Assembly (NCBI GenBank): GCA_963978905.1
Contig: OZ022257.1
Location: 25,621,274 to 25,685,273, forward strand
Origin: Trichostrongylus colubriformis
Taxonomy: Eukaryota > Nematoda > Chromadorea > Rhabditida > Trichostrongylidae
Length of the DNA stretch: 64,000 nt
Reading direction: 5' to 3'
A program made the translations under genes and the position numbers. This document shows positions 48,401-57,730 of the stretch, in pieces. The first letter of the stretch is position 1; every line of letters begins with the position of its first letter. The notes beneath the pieces are model-generated. The model was not told where the DNA came from. It searched no databases and worked only from the letters and a program-made list of their open reading frames with translations.

Positions 48401-51400
48401 ATGATGAGATACTACTAAGTGAAGGTAGGAATACTAAGCGTCTAACGATATTAATGCCTAAGATAGGAATACTAATTATCAAGTTTGTCAGCAATACCAT
48501 TTTAAGAGTGTGGTGCCAGAATCCGAAATATTTTTTTTCGGGAGGAGGGGGGATTGGGCGTGGATGGTTCCAGAGCGATATTGTTCGCGATATTCGAAAT
48601 CATATAGAACTAGCTTACGTCTAGGACATTTTCAAAACACAAAAAACTGTTGCTCGAAATGTGTGCAACACCATGTGTTGCGCTTGATCTCAGGAACGGA
48701 TTTGCTTGCAGCTGCATACGGTACGTCGTGTTAATACCGTAGAGCCTTCATTTATACGTACTGAAGACTAGCAACAGCAATACAAAGTGGATACGTTCCA
48801 GGAACCTTTTCCTATAATCAAGCAGCTGCCATGCATCGTACTGAGCAGCACTTTCAAAAGTTACTCCTGCCTTTAATTACTCCATTTAAGCTCTGTCTCG
48901 ATGTGGAGTCCTTCACTATCCACAGTGATACCATACTACCCTTCAATATCCTGAAACATAGTTTTTTGAGGAAGTGGACGTTGGTCTAGCAGCTGACGTG
49001 GGCAGTTTGAATCGGCTTCCAAAAATTTGCGGCAATGAGAGTTGGCTCAGAGAGGTAAGGATTTTTGCTGTGACAGCTCTATTTCGAAACTTTAGCCGGT
49101 AAATGGCTACAGTCATAGGAATCCAGTTCAGTACATTTTTGTTCTCCCATCTTGCGTAACTCAGCACAAAACCACCTCTATCCAATATGCTATCCGTATA
49201 TATTTTGCACAAGTTTGGTCGTACGTGTTTTATCGTACACTTCTACGTCGCATCACACAATACAGTTACTCAATGGACAATCTATACTGGCTATCGATCT
49301 CGGGAAAAAATTTGTACCGACATTGCAGTGCACTAGTGTGGTTGGGAGCATTCGATGTTCGGAAGCACACATCATCACAACCAATCAAACTAATAGTTAC
49401 CACAGTTTGTAAAGAGTGTATGTCGTTAGGACAGAAAACCGCGCGGCCGCGTGCGGCGTGTGACGATCGCACAGGAGTTGTCCAATTCCGAGTGGGGCTG
49501 CGCATTTCCGCCGGAGCTACAGTGCTACCACAGAGGAAAGCGTGAATGGAGGAGAGTGGATTTGAAACTTTAGAAACCCAGTACACGCCTTGCATTGCAC
49601 CTTCGACCTGTGCACTGACTTTGATAAGTACGCAGTCGGCCAGCGATAATCACTTTGTTCCCGTTCCGATGTCATGAACATCATTATTTCCAGGCCACAC
49701 TACATTGTCGTCGTGCAAAAATAGTTATTCAGCGATTTTCTGCCGCGAAAGATGTCGTCATTCGTCATCAACAAAAAGTCATATTGAAATTGCGCGACCT
49801 CACTATCCACTGCAACCAACCACGTCATTATAGAGGTTTTGCATTCAGACACTATATTTATACACGCTAGTGTATATTTTACCTATGCTTTACTTTAGGA
49901 ATGTAAGAGCTCCCCCTTGAAGTAGAGCTCAGCTTAAAGGAATCGTCCACGGAAAATGAGTTTTTGTGTTACCCATGTATTTATGTTGTATTTGCCTAAT
50001 GTTGGCCTCATGCGAAATTTCACGCGAAAAAATGTGAATCTGGCTGAGATATAGCACCACAAAGTGCGGTCCCAGTGGGCGGGGCTTCCGTGTAAAAGCT
50101 TCGTACCGCGTCCGCCGTGGTCCGAGACGCATTATAGGAACAGAAGGTCACGTAAACAATCCTACTCTCCGTTCCCAATGGCGGCGGAAGACGGGACGAG
50201 GCTTTTACACGGAGGCCCCGCCCACTGGGACCGCACTTTGTGGTGCTGTATCTCAGCCGGATTCACATTTTTTCGCGTGAAATTTTGCATGAGACCAACA
50301 TTAGGCAAATACAACATAAACATATGGGTAACACAAAAACTCATTTTCCGTGGACGATTCCTTTAAGGACTTAGTGAAAATAGCGCTGAATGTCGAGTTT
50401 AGTCTAGTGGCCCTCCTCAACAACAACATTGCCACATAAAGTTGAGGATATGAAAAAAACGATGTAAAAAGGTCATGATACGGATTAACAGCTACTTATA
50501 CATTGAAGCAAAAGCTTAGCTCAATCGCAAAGTGGCGGAATGTCACAGGCGCGACGTCGCACCGTGACTCTTGTGTCCTTACGACATACACCCGTTTTCA
50601 AAAATTATAGGATGCTGAAGAAGTGAAGGGAAAGCCACGAAGTCGAAAATTCAAGGATTAAAGGATTCGGGAGGGGTTGGAAGAAGAAGAAAGATGGGGA
50701 GAAATGATCATTTTCAAACGAGCATTCGCATTAAAAGCGATAATCGGTGGAGAAAGGTAGATTTTGGAGCGCGACGTTGTTTGTATTCGCATCTCCTGCG
50801 CATCCCTTCAAGCTGCAACGTCACCTTTCCGAGTTGTTGTCTGTGGAACATATTTTGTTGTCTCGTATGTGCATTTCATATTCATGATGATGTGAAATAA
50901 GTTGAACAACAAACATCAGCGATCAAGTTAAACAACGAATGGGAGAATAAGCGAAAGGGTGAGAAAACGATGTCCGTGATCGAAAAATCCATTCAGTTCA
51001 CAGTCGATGTCTTAACAAGGTGTGGTGTGCGCATTGTCTGCAATCTGCCAACTACAAGCGTTACGGTGGATCTTAAATCAGTGTAGACGGAATTGCCACC
51101 TCCCGGTGTCCTTGAAGACACCAGAAGTTGGTAATATTGGCTTACGGTAGAACAGACGTAGTGTGGACGAGTTCAAGTGACCGCCATTGCACAAACTCGC
51201 CAATTTGACGCCTTGGCATGGTGCCAATAGAAGATGTTTCCATTATAAAGTTGTTCATTCCTTTTACCTTCTCCTTTGTTCTTTCTTATATTGTTTCTAG
51301 ATGTACTTACATGAATGCTAATGTAGTTAGGAATGGCCACTCCACTGCGCTAGAATCAGGTGCTACAACTAACGTTGGCCTACGGCCTGTCTCCTACAGC

Positions 51401-53038
51401 GGACAACTCGGAATGGATGCGCTGATGCGAATGGGATGCGAAGGATATGTACCCTAATGTCAGGATGCCGCACGATGGCGAGCGGCGTGCGACACAGTGT
51501 GTGCGAGCTATGCGCGTCGCGGTAGTTGGGTCTCAAAACGATTACAACGTAATGCTAGGAGTGCGATACGCAGTTGACTTCTAATCGCTTCGGGACCCAA
51601 CAATTCAGCTCGTCCGCATTGCTTCGCTTGCGACATTCCGCAGTGCGGCACCCTGACATTAAGGTACACATCCGGATGCGAATACACACCGCAGCGTCGC
51701 GCTTTTGAGTCCGGGTTTTTTCGCCTGTTATCGCTTCTAACCTTGAGTGTTCTTTACAAAATGCTCATTTCTTCGCATCTTCTTCTTGTTTCGGACCCCC
51801 TTCCGGTTCCTTTAAGACCTTCTCGACCTGAGGGACCACCGCAAGAAGAAGTCCTTTCTTCCTTTTCTTTCTTTCTCTGACGTTGCTTTTAGCCTTAGAA
51901 CTTTCATCCTATTTTATCTTGAAGCAGCCGCTGGCAAACTTTTTCTGTCACGTTGATAAACAACGCTGCAAAAGCCCACGTCCAGTGCCAGGTTGATCGG
52001 TTTGAGGTCGGTATGAGGCTTAGAAGAATGACGTGTCATGGGGCCACAAAAGGTACAATCCAGACAATACTCGGACCTATCGGCCCCAAGAATTGAAGCC
52101 GTTAATGTGATTATCTTGAAATGTGTCTTCAAGCCACTATTGGTCATTTGTAAATTGGTCGCTTGCAATTGCAAAAGGCACCCGTCACGAAGTCGAGATA
52201 GATTAGCGATCGATACCATTTGCTTCAATAGATACTATAATAGAGAAGAAAAGTAACGAAAACGAAAACAATCATCTACCGTCAATGTAAAATAAAATCC
52301 TTCCAATCGTTTCGGTTACACCTATGCTTCCACGCCATTTCTGAACTCCCTGATATAATAGTACCCGATGCACACAGAGGACAGACAGGTGGACTACACA
52401 TAGTGAGATCCTTTAGATTCCTCCACGAGTTTCTAGTGCAAAAACAAATTGCAACGGAAACAAATTCTACATTTAAATACAAACTTTAGCTCAGGATCAG
52501 TGGCTTCTTACACGAGAAAAATCTCTTTTCCAGGTTGCCCTTACTGCTCGTCACTTCACTGCTGATGAGGCGCTGAAATTTGGTGAGACACAGCCTTGTT
52601 ATTAGCCTAAAAATCGGTCGATTATCTGAGCATTGATCAGAGTTACGATACAATCGATTTGATAAATTAGTCGATCGGGAGGAAAGGATGTGATAAATGT
52701 CGGTTAGGCACTGATACGTCGGTCGTCTCATCACTTAATCGCGCGATCGCCCAATCGCTCAATCGATTTGCATCTCAAAAACTTTGAATAGTCGTCCAAT
52801 CGTCTAGAATGCATGTGCGATGAAAACTCTATAAATTCGCTTGAATAAAAACGATTTCATTCCATATCGCATTTCATTAACGGCTGCATTCGCAGTTTTC
52901 GTTCTTTTTCCACTTCTGATTCAATTTTAAGACTTAATTAGTTGTGCTTACAATGGGTACGATGAAATGATGCGAGAGATCCTAGTCTTGGCAAAGGCTA
53001 TCGCTGAAAAGAGCCCTGTTGCCGTGCAAGGAACAAAG
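39388..53038 (+). CDS. ECH1: Delta(3,5)-delta(2,4)-dienoyl-CoA isomerase, ECH1 family (seven exons, 3' end missing)
   Basis: The enzyme belongs to the crotonase superfamily and shifts double bonds in 3,5-dienoyl-CoA during beta-oxidation of unsaturated fatty acids, in mitochondria or peroxisomes. Exons: 39,388-39,497; 39,719-39,822; 40,350-40,465; 40,908-41,021; 48,971-49,054; 52,534-52,582; 52,932-53,038. Together they give about 230 residues aligned with animal ECH1 from [20 protein letters not shown] to [10 protein letters not shown]. The three catalytic acids of rat ECH1 are all present at the right spacing: Asp in GGGID, Glu starting exon 5, and Asp in LAAD. The oxyanion-hole regions SSGLD and VCYGGG are kept. 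About 50 C-terminal residues (last exon) are absent from 53,039-53,960, and a BEL element follows. The ATG at 39,388 gives no targeting peptide, so an upstream exon is possible. Confidence 0.88.
39719..39822 (+). CDS. ECH1: Dienoyl-CoA isomerase exon 2
   Basis: Acceptor CTGCATTTTAG; donor AAAG then GTAGGA. Encodes [20 protein letters not shown] then [14 protein letters not shown]; the SSGLD segment supplies a CoA-thioester oxyanion-hole backbone in this superfamily. Confidence 0.88.
39826..39895 (+). repeat. Exact 35-bp tandem duplication beside the exon 2 donor
   Basis: GGAGTCTGTTTAAGTGCTTC and onward is repeated exactly (39,826-39,860 and 39,861-39,895), starting three bases inside intron 2. 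Identity suggests a recent event. Confidence 0.95.
40350..40465 (+). CDS. ECH1: Dienoyl-CoA isomerase exon 3
   Basis: Acceptor CGCATTTCAG; donor GAAAAA then GTTAGT. Encodes [20 protein letters not shown] through QQAFTNIEK, matching the helical region before the catalytic core. Confidence 0.88.
40908..41021 (+). CDS. ECH1: Dienoyl-CoA isomerase exon 4 (catalytic core)
   Basis: Acceptor AAAATTTCAG; donor AAG then GTGAAG. Encodes [20 protein letters not shown], then [18 protein letters not shown]. It contains the GGG oxyanion-hole turn and the first catalytic Asp. Confidence 0.93.
41150..41830 (+). repeat. Approximately 278-bp tandem repeat, about 2.4 copies
   Basis: Landmarks GTGGTCTTTACTTCTTGTTC (41,192 and 41,470; degenerate at about 41,746), CCATACCACACTTGTCC, CAGGATTCTTTCTTGACC and GCTGACCTAA recur at 276-278 bp. 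It is followed by a GACGGACGGAGGGACGG simple repeat at about 41,837. Open frames across it reflect the repeat. Confidence 0.85.
42426..42499 (-). other. tRNA-like pseudogene (left arm)
   Basis: On the minus strand it has TAGTGCAATGG as an A-box-like part and GGTTCGAGTCC, an exact B-box consensus. The acceptor stem is mismatched (GTGACCG against CCGACAC), so it is probably not a working tRNA, though it may still carry pol III promoter boxes. Confidence 0.45.
42577..42650 (+). other. tRNA-like sequence (right arm)
   Basis: Eight bases GGTGTCGG at the 5' end pair perfectly with CCGACACC at the 3' end. A D-arm-like TAGTGTAATGGATTAGCAC follows, then an anticodon-like stem TATGC/GCATG with loop CCGGAAA (GGA in anticodon position, but base 33 is C instead of T). 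The T arm is imperfect, with loop TTCGGGT. The fold is close to a tRNA, but the non-canonical features favour a tRNA-derived repeat. Confidence 0.45.
42712..44649 (-). pseudogene. RTE LINE reverse transcriptase, long open frame
   Basis: 645 codons open to the natural stop; true homology starts near 44,510 ([20 protein letters not shown]). RT landmarks are [41 protein letters not shown] (motif A), [13 protein letters not shown] (motif B) and [10 protein letters not shown] (motif C). The C-terminal [15 protein letters not shown] and [20 protein letters not shown] are typical RTE. The listed start lies in the pre-shift frame, so the first 45 or so residues are not real. Confidence 0.88.
44502..45156 (-). 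pseudogene. RTE LINE endonuclease, C-terminal part
   Basis: It contains [32 protein letters not shown] and [11 protein letters not shown] (the SDH motif of the fold), then the linker [20 protein letters not shown]. It starts abruptly at the target duplication, so the catalytic N-terminal half is absent. A one-base deletion near 44,510 puts the RT in the next frame. Confidence 0.85.
45224..45651 (+). mobile_element. TA-flanked 34-bp inverted repeats enclosing a REEP gene fragment
   Basis: The exact 34-bp ends start GAACTTCTTCTGTTGTGCCA on the left with the full complement on the right. Each side is bordered by TA (45,222-45,223 and 45,652-45,653). Between them is not transposase but a TB2/DP1/HVA22-type coding fragment. 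Either a cut-and-paste MITE captured a cDNA-like piece, or part of the fragment was duplicated in inverse orientation, because the left repeat is itself part of the reading frame. Confidence 0.65.
45226..45544 (+). pseudogene. REEP/TB2-DP1-HVA22 family fragment (ER-shaping protein), frameshifted
   Basis: REEP/Yop1 proteins bend ER membranes with hairpin membrane segments. The frame reads [20 protein letters not shown], then [15 protein letters not shown] and [20 protein letters not shown], then after a +1 shift near 45,468 [20 protein letters not shown] and a stop at 45,542-45,544. These match the family landmarks FxYPA, YW, FPxYYxxK, L...P and LLYQKVIDP in order. No intron interrupts it, and AATAAA follows near 45,608, so it looks like a processed copy missing its N-terminus. 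No poly(A) tail is visible. Its job in this place is presumably none. Confidence 0.7.
45735..46748. mobile_element. TIR element, about 1.0 kb, non-coding
   Basis: The left GGAAGGCCCATCAGGTCATG and right complement extend inward about 105 bp with few changes (AAAACGGTTTTTTGC, CATACATGAAGCAAAAAACC, AATTCGGCTAAATGG). The middle is not inverted and has no transposase-like frame. The target duplication is uncertain because the ends are slightly different (ACAAGGAAGG versus CACAGGAAGG). Confidence 0.7.
48971..49054 (+). CDS. ECH1: Dienoyl-CoA isomerase exon 5
   Basis: Acceptor ATAGTTTTTTGAG (weak); donor GAGAG then GTAAGG. Encodes [20 protein letters not shown] then GNESWLRE, with the catalytic Glu (first residue) and Asp (LAAD) eight residues apart as in rat ECH1. 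Confidence 0.93.
49937..50363. mobile_element. TA-target MITE of the AAGGAATCG family, copy 2
   Basis: 427 bp; ends AAGGAATCGTCCACGGAAAA and exact complement, with about 40 bp identical and roughly 165-bp arms of high identity. Flanked by TA (49,935-49,936 and 50,364-50,365). It is GC-rich in the centre and encodes no transposase. Copy 1 is at 32,060-32,469. Confidence 0.88.
51443..51673 (-). mobile_element. MITE with 9-bp target duplication (Mutator-like), copy 2
   Basis: 231 bp; ends GGATATGTACC and GGTACACATCC; flanked by exact GGATGCGAA (51,434-51,442 and 51,674-51,682). The interior matches the copy at 35,093-35,331 in reverse (GTTGGGTC, GCGTATCGCACTCCTAGCAT complement). Confidence 0.88.
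52534..52582 (+). CDS. ECH1: Dienoyl-CoA isomerase exon 6
   Basis: Acceptor CTCTTTTCCAG; donor TTTG then GTGAGA. Encodes [16 protein letters not shown] plus one base, matching the family AxTARxMxADEAL segment. Confidence 0.9.
52932..53038 (+). CDS. ECH1: Dienoyl-CoA isomerase exon 7 (last one visible)
   Basis: Acceptor TCAATTTTAAG; donor AAAG then GTGTGT. Encodes [20 protein letters not shown] then [15 protein letters not shown]. The codon joined across the junction is GAC (Asp), where family members usually have Gly before L-(I/V)-S. The donor implies at least one more exon downstream. Confidence 0.88.
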
Positions 53039-53960
53039 GTGTGTTTTTTTTTCGTTTTCTTGTGCTTACGAGGAAAGGATACCAGATCGAAGTGGCAATT
53101 GCAATGGTACCCACATTGCTCAGTGCGCATTTGGACGCTGCTTTCGAATCTATATTCGGAATGTGCCAAACCCAAAAGATTCTGTTAGTGATGCCATGGA
53201 GGTTTTTCTGAAATAAGTATACTATTGAAAGGTAAGTCCAAGCGCCTGTAGTGCACGATCCAGACGTTTTCGCGCAAATCAGCATGACTATGAGGGGATC
53301 GCGGGATCACCCTATGGGACATTTTGAGGGGATTGCCCCATGGGACAAATTTTTGTCAATTCGAAAATTCGACTGAATTTTGAAAAAATCTGTATTGGGT
53401 GGCAACACGTCAACAAAGAGGTACCGTAGAAGCTCCTTTTAGGCCTTTGTTGAACACTTGCTTCAGTAGACATCTGTGTGGAGTATCATATGTTTAAGTC
53501 GTCTTTGTCATAGGTTGTATCGAGTATAGTATTAGATTGTAAAGGAAGTTCTGACCGGTGTTGCGAGTTCACTAGATAAGTTAAAATCTGAAACGTGTCA
53601 ACTGAATCAATTTAGACAGACGAAGAGTTGCTCTTTCTGAATACACGTTTTCCTTGGAATGCCACAAAACTGTTGAGTTTTTGAAAATTTTTGAAGCACT
53701 GCAATAATGGCTCTTTAAGGATGACTCGACTTCAAGAGACCTTATTTAGTCGAGTTGCAGCAAAGGCAACCACAAATTTGAGTACTGCACGGGGAGGGTG
53801 TGACTTCGTCTCTAGTTTAAGAGGTGCAGAAGTAAGAATGAGTTGCTCGAATTTTCAATTGATCAAACTTAAACTAAATGGCAGAAAGCGTTAAGCTATA
53901 CTATATCTATACTTGCTGGGTATACCAAAGTCAACCACATTTGTGTTTTGATTCAGTGGT
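53039..53960 (+). other. Intron after exon 7; no terminal exon seen
   Basis: I looked for the expected C-terminal part (about 50 residues with a W-N motif) in all three plus frames and found none. The frame 53,019-53,216 is exon 7 sequence read out of frame plus intron. The BEL 3' LTR begins near 53,961. Confidence 0.6.
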
Positions 53961-54472
53961 TGTTTGTCGTACAACTCTTTAGTTTAATTCCTTTATTATA
54001 CAACATGAGTATACAAAAGCTAACTATTTTACAATAACAGCTACCTACAATATGCATTACTTGTTAACATTGTTCGTGGTCGTGTGGATGTGTAAGTTGT
54101 GGACAGGTGGCAGGTCCACCGGCGTGTTCGTGTCTTGTCTTGTGCGGCAAGGCCGCTTGTAGGGCAAAGAGCCTGAACGGAGAGAGAGGAGAAGACTGAG
54201 CTAAACTAACTAAACTGAACAGAGCTGACTGAACTGCCTTGCTCCTCCCTCGAACGCGGTATTTGTACCCCCAATTGTGGGCGGTACAAACCTTGTGTTA
54301 GATGGCCATAAAAGTGCCTGCTTGACCATTGAACGGTTATTGCGTGCATGCTGGCGTTGTGAAACGCAGGTACCAAGAGGCACCTAGTCGCTTCCTCGTG
54401 ATCATGACTGCAGAGTCATGACACTCCGCACAACGAAAGAAAGAGTCGACCATATGTAAACGGCCGTTTGCA
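53961..54472 (-). repeat. 3' LTR of the BEL element
   Basis: On the minus strand it begins TGCAAACGGCCG directly after the polypurine tract and ends near ACAAACAACCA (end uncertain by about 10 bp). AATAAA lies at about 53,993-53,998, near the end as expected. About 510 bp. A CAGTTCAG/CAGTTTAG-rich stretch lies at 54,200-54,240. The target duplication cannot be checked because the other end is not present. Confidence 0.65.
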
Positions 54473-54486
54473 TCCTCCCCGCCACC
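54473..54486 (-). promoter_or_regulatory. Polypurine tract
   Basis: GGTGGCGGGGAGGA on the minus strand, directly before the LTR start TGCAAACGG; the plus-strand primer site in LTR elements. Confidence 0.65.
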
Positions 54487-54816
54487 TGATGAGTGTCGTA
54501 ATTATCGCTTGTGTCATTAGTTAAGTTAATGTTAGTCAATCATCAGTTAATGTTAAATAGTAATACAAATCAAAATGCTACTGATGCAGCTCAAAATATG
54601 GAACTAATAATACAATGTGAAGTACACAGTTACAAATACAATATAAAGATCATCAATTAGTACATTATAATATAAATAGTTACAGTTACACATGAGATCT
54701 AAAGGTGTCGTGTATTATTTAGAAGTAGCTCCAGAGGCAAGTGGTGAAAGGATGTGGGGTGTTAATGATCTGTTGCGATGTATTGAGCTGAAGAATAGAT
54801 GGTCTCTCGTGGCCGG

Positions 54817-57150
54817 TTATATCCTTAGTGCAGCTAGACGTAGAGGAAGTCGGATTGTGAAGATAGCGAGGTGGAGGAGACGTCGAACTGCCGCGAGAAT
54901 AGCGAGGAGTATTCTCACTGGTGGGAGCGAGGAGACGATCGTGTAGAAGTTGTAGGATTTTCGTTTTCGCGTGTATGGTTGTGTGCAAAGGAGGGTGTGA
55001 CTGATCATTAGGGCACTGATAAATAACAGAAGTACGGTTATCGAGTAGATTAGAAACTGTTTGCATGTTTCAAAGAAATGTGAAATGTCCGGAAAGGCAA
55101 GGTTTATATCAAAGGAGGGGGTGTCAGTGTTGGTTCAATTGTCCCACAATCGAAGGTAGTTCCATAAGGGTTTCATGCCATTTATATAGTTGAGGGTTCC
55201 CTGCAATGTAAAAATTATTGTATGAGAGCCACATTGTGCTTTGCATACCTCGTGTATTCGTGCCTTATTGTAAAATAAGAGCACGTGATTTTGTGTACCC
55301 GTTCGTGTGCAAGTTAGGGTGAACTGTTGCAATCCACAGTTAACTTGTGCCGTGGACTTGAGTGTATCGGATTTACATAATATCCTGGCCGTTGCACCTT
55401 TGAAGCAATTGTAACAGCCAATAAGCTGCTGAGGTAATATGTTGCATTGGAAATCTTGTAGTTGTTGCGCGATGCGGTGTGTATTGGGGTCTAGCATGAG
55501 CATTAGTTCCACTGCAACTGCACGAGTTCTCAAGACTGGTATATGATTGATTCCTTCTGTTGATAAGAGCCCGTTGGGAATAGGTAAGGGGAGTGCATTG
55601 GAGAGTTTTGTTATTTCTGAGATGTTGTTGTTGGTACAATAACAAGTGACGGAGTCTTCCGCGGGATTACATTTACATGTGTCTTTTATGACGCAATCGT
55701 TAGCGGTGCTGTTGTTAGAGTGTTTGCGTGGGTTAGAACTACAGGCGTAGCTAAATTCTGTTTGTGGACGGATAAATGCTGTTGTATCCCCGTCTGTGAG
55801 GAATCGTTGATGTAACATTGATAAAGGGGTAAATGTGAAACTTGTAATTTCGAAGGATGTGTTGTCTAAACGTTTTTTGGTGTATGGTTTTAACTCGATA
55901 AGGTGGGGCATTGGCGTGCCTCCATTGAATTCCACTGTAAGTGATATTGTTTCGAACCAAGATGGGAAGTGAAAAGTTTCGTATATGTTGTCGTCTATAG
56001 GTACGTGGTAGATGCGATAGAAGAGACATCCCGATGAGGGATAACCACATGAACAACCTAATCCACCGTACGACTCGGAACAGTAGGTCATTCCTGTATA
56101 ATTGTTAGCATCTTCAAGCTCGTCAACTATCGTGTTGTAAGTTATTTTTGCGCATTTGAGGCCGGTGCACGTTCCCATGTGTGGGCAGCGTTTTTGATAG
56201 CGCACTTTAGTGACGGTGTTCCTTGAAAAATATAGTGTCTCCTTACGGCATCTGAGATTCAATGATTGTAGCTGAAGTTGTATGCACATCTCAGGTTGCA
56301 TTGGATTAATACGCGCAAGTACTGTGGTTTGATTATGGCAGTTATGGTTGTATTGACTACATTGGGAGATCGTTGTGGGTAACAAGACCGTTTGTTGGCA
56401 AGTATATACATACGGGACAGCGCAAGCTACAATCGTAATTAATCGTAATATTGTTGTGGTGTTCCATCTTGTGTTGATTTTATCGAGCTCTATTAAAGGG
56501 GTGTAATCCTGTGACCATCGTGAGGAGCGTTTACGTGAGCATGATTTGAAGCAGCGAAGGAATGTATTTTTCCCGGAGACGCAAGTGCAAATCCTAGACA
56601 CTTTGCGGATTACCGTGAATGCGATGTATGCTGTTACTGTAAGTATATAGAAGGCGACTGCGGTTATAGCTATTGCGATTCGTGGCCAGCACTCTGGATT
56701 TGAAATCAGTTGTGAACAGAAGGTGCATGTAATCTGCTCACAGAATGGGCTCGGAGGACATGCCCAGTGAGTCGGTTGAGTGATGTTTCCTCTCATAGAC
56801 TTTAGTGTAATATGGTAGGTGTGAAGGGTGATTTCTGGTGGGAATTGTATTTTCATATTTTGGTCAGGTTCATGTACTTCAATACAATAATCATTACCGC
56901 AAACTTGCATCCGTTCCACTTGTTGCAACATGTGGATACTGATTCCTCCAGTAACGCACTGCAACTGTGTCTGTTGACTGAGTTGGGCATATGTCGGGTG
57001 GAGTAATGTTGCAATCAGTGTTACAGTAAGCCAATGATTCCATGGCCAGGAAGTGCTCAATGGCGCTGTTGCCGAGTTTGCGGCGTTGGTAGTTGTTGCT
57101 GTCATGTAATTATCATATCTTTTGTTCATTTTTGCCTTCCGTGGAAGCAT
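54817..57150 (-). pseudogene. Env: phlebovirus-type glycoprotein precursor, interrupted
   Basis: A 671-codon frame (57,150-55,135), then a TGA, with the same frame open again for about 105 codons to 54,817. N-terminal signal-like segment at residues about 38-55; a first ectodomain rich in Cys; membrane span at about 156-181; Cys- and Arg-rich cytosolic stretch; second signal-like hydrophobic segment at about 233-250; then a large Cys-rich ectodomain with GLGCSCGYPSSGCLFYR at about 363-379, the pattern of the phlebovirus Gc (G2) fusion protein. The second membrane anchor lies after the TGA (about 54,995-55,065), so this copy would lack its anchor. The start overlaps the end of pol by 38 bp in another frame, typical of compact retroelements. 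Confidence 0.82.
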
Positions 57151-57730
57151 GGGTCGTCGGCATGGGTGGACACTTGATATTGTTTGACATATCAGGCTGA
57201 GAGGTTGGCGTTGTGCTGCTTTCTCTATTGGTATTAGTCTCGTCGTTTTTATTGATTATGTTGTTGTCGGGCGGTTGTGTTGGTGTGTCGTCATCCAGTT
57301 CTAAAGGAATCAGCATGCTTATTGAACGTTCTATTTCTGATTTGGAAGTGCGTAATGTTACCGTTCTAACGGTTCCGTCTTGGTCCGGTATTAATTTTAA
57401 AATAAGACCTAGTGGCCAATCGGATCGAGGTGTGTTGTCATCCATGATAAGAACTACTTCTTCGACTCTTGGTAGTTTTCTCGTAAATGTCTTTTGCTTG
57501 ATTCGACATTGATGGAAATTGCGTAGTTCTAGAAGGTAGGTCTCGTGCCATACGTTCCACAAATTTTGTAGATAGTCTAATTGCTTACGAAAGCATTGTA
57601 TTGCTTGGTCCTTCGTAGAGGGTTGTGGCTGATACTCTGGATCGTCGCTATTTGATTCCATGTTCAAATGAGAAGAGGGAAAGAGGTTTGCGTAGGGAAT
57701 GAGAAAGTCTATTGGGCGAATTATGAGTGA
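57113..57730 (-). pseudogene. BEL integrase C-terminal domain (DUF5641-like)
   Basis: After a frameshift near 57,730 the frame reads IRPIDFLIPYA, a conserved BEL/Pao landmark, then LWNVWHETYLLELR, VLIMDDNTPRSDWPLGLILK and VRTVTLRTSKSEIERSISML, the domain that follows the catalytic core in BEL integrases. A Pro/Asn/Thr-rich tail runs to the stop at 57,113. The ATG at 57,667 is internal, not a real start. Confidence 0.85.

Larger units (their letters stand above)
41022..48970 (+). other. Intron 4 of the dienoyl-CoA isomerase gene (7.9 kb, filled with repeats)
   Basis: It contains, left to right, a 278-bp tandem repeat, the tRNA-like inverted pair, a truncated RTE LINE, a REEP fragment in inverted repeats and a 1-kb TIR element. 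46,750-48,970 shows no gene or repeat I can support; open frames there (47,091-47,459 -, 47,448-47,903 +) match nothing known. Confidence 0.75.
49055..52533 (+). other. Intron 5 of the dienoyl-CoA isomerase gene
   Basis: It carries two MITEs (49,937-50,363 and 51,443-51,673). The remainder, including 50,370-51,430 and 51,690-52,530, shows no gene or repeat I can support. Confidence 0.7.

Noticed and set aside
54719..55066. 115-codon minus-strand frame after env
   Set aside because: It overlaps, in another frame, the in-frame continuation of env that encodes the membrane anchor; the env frame explains the sequence better.
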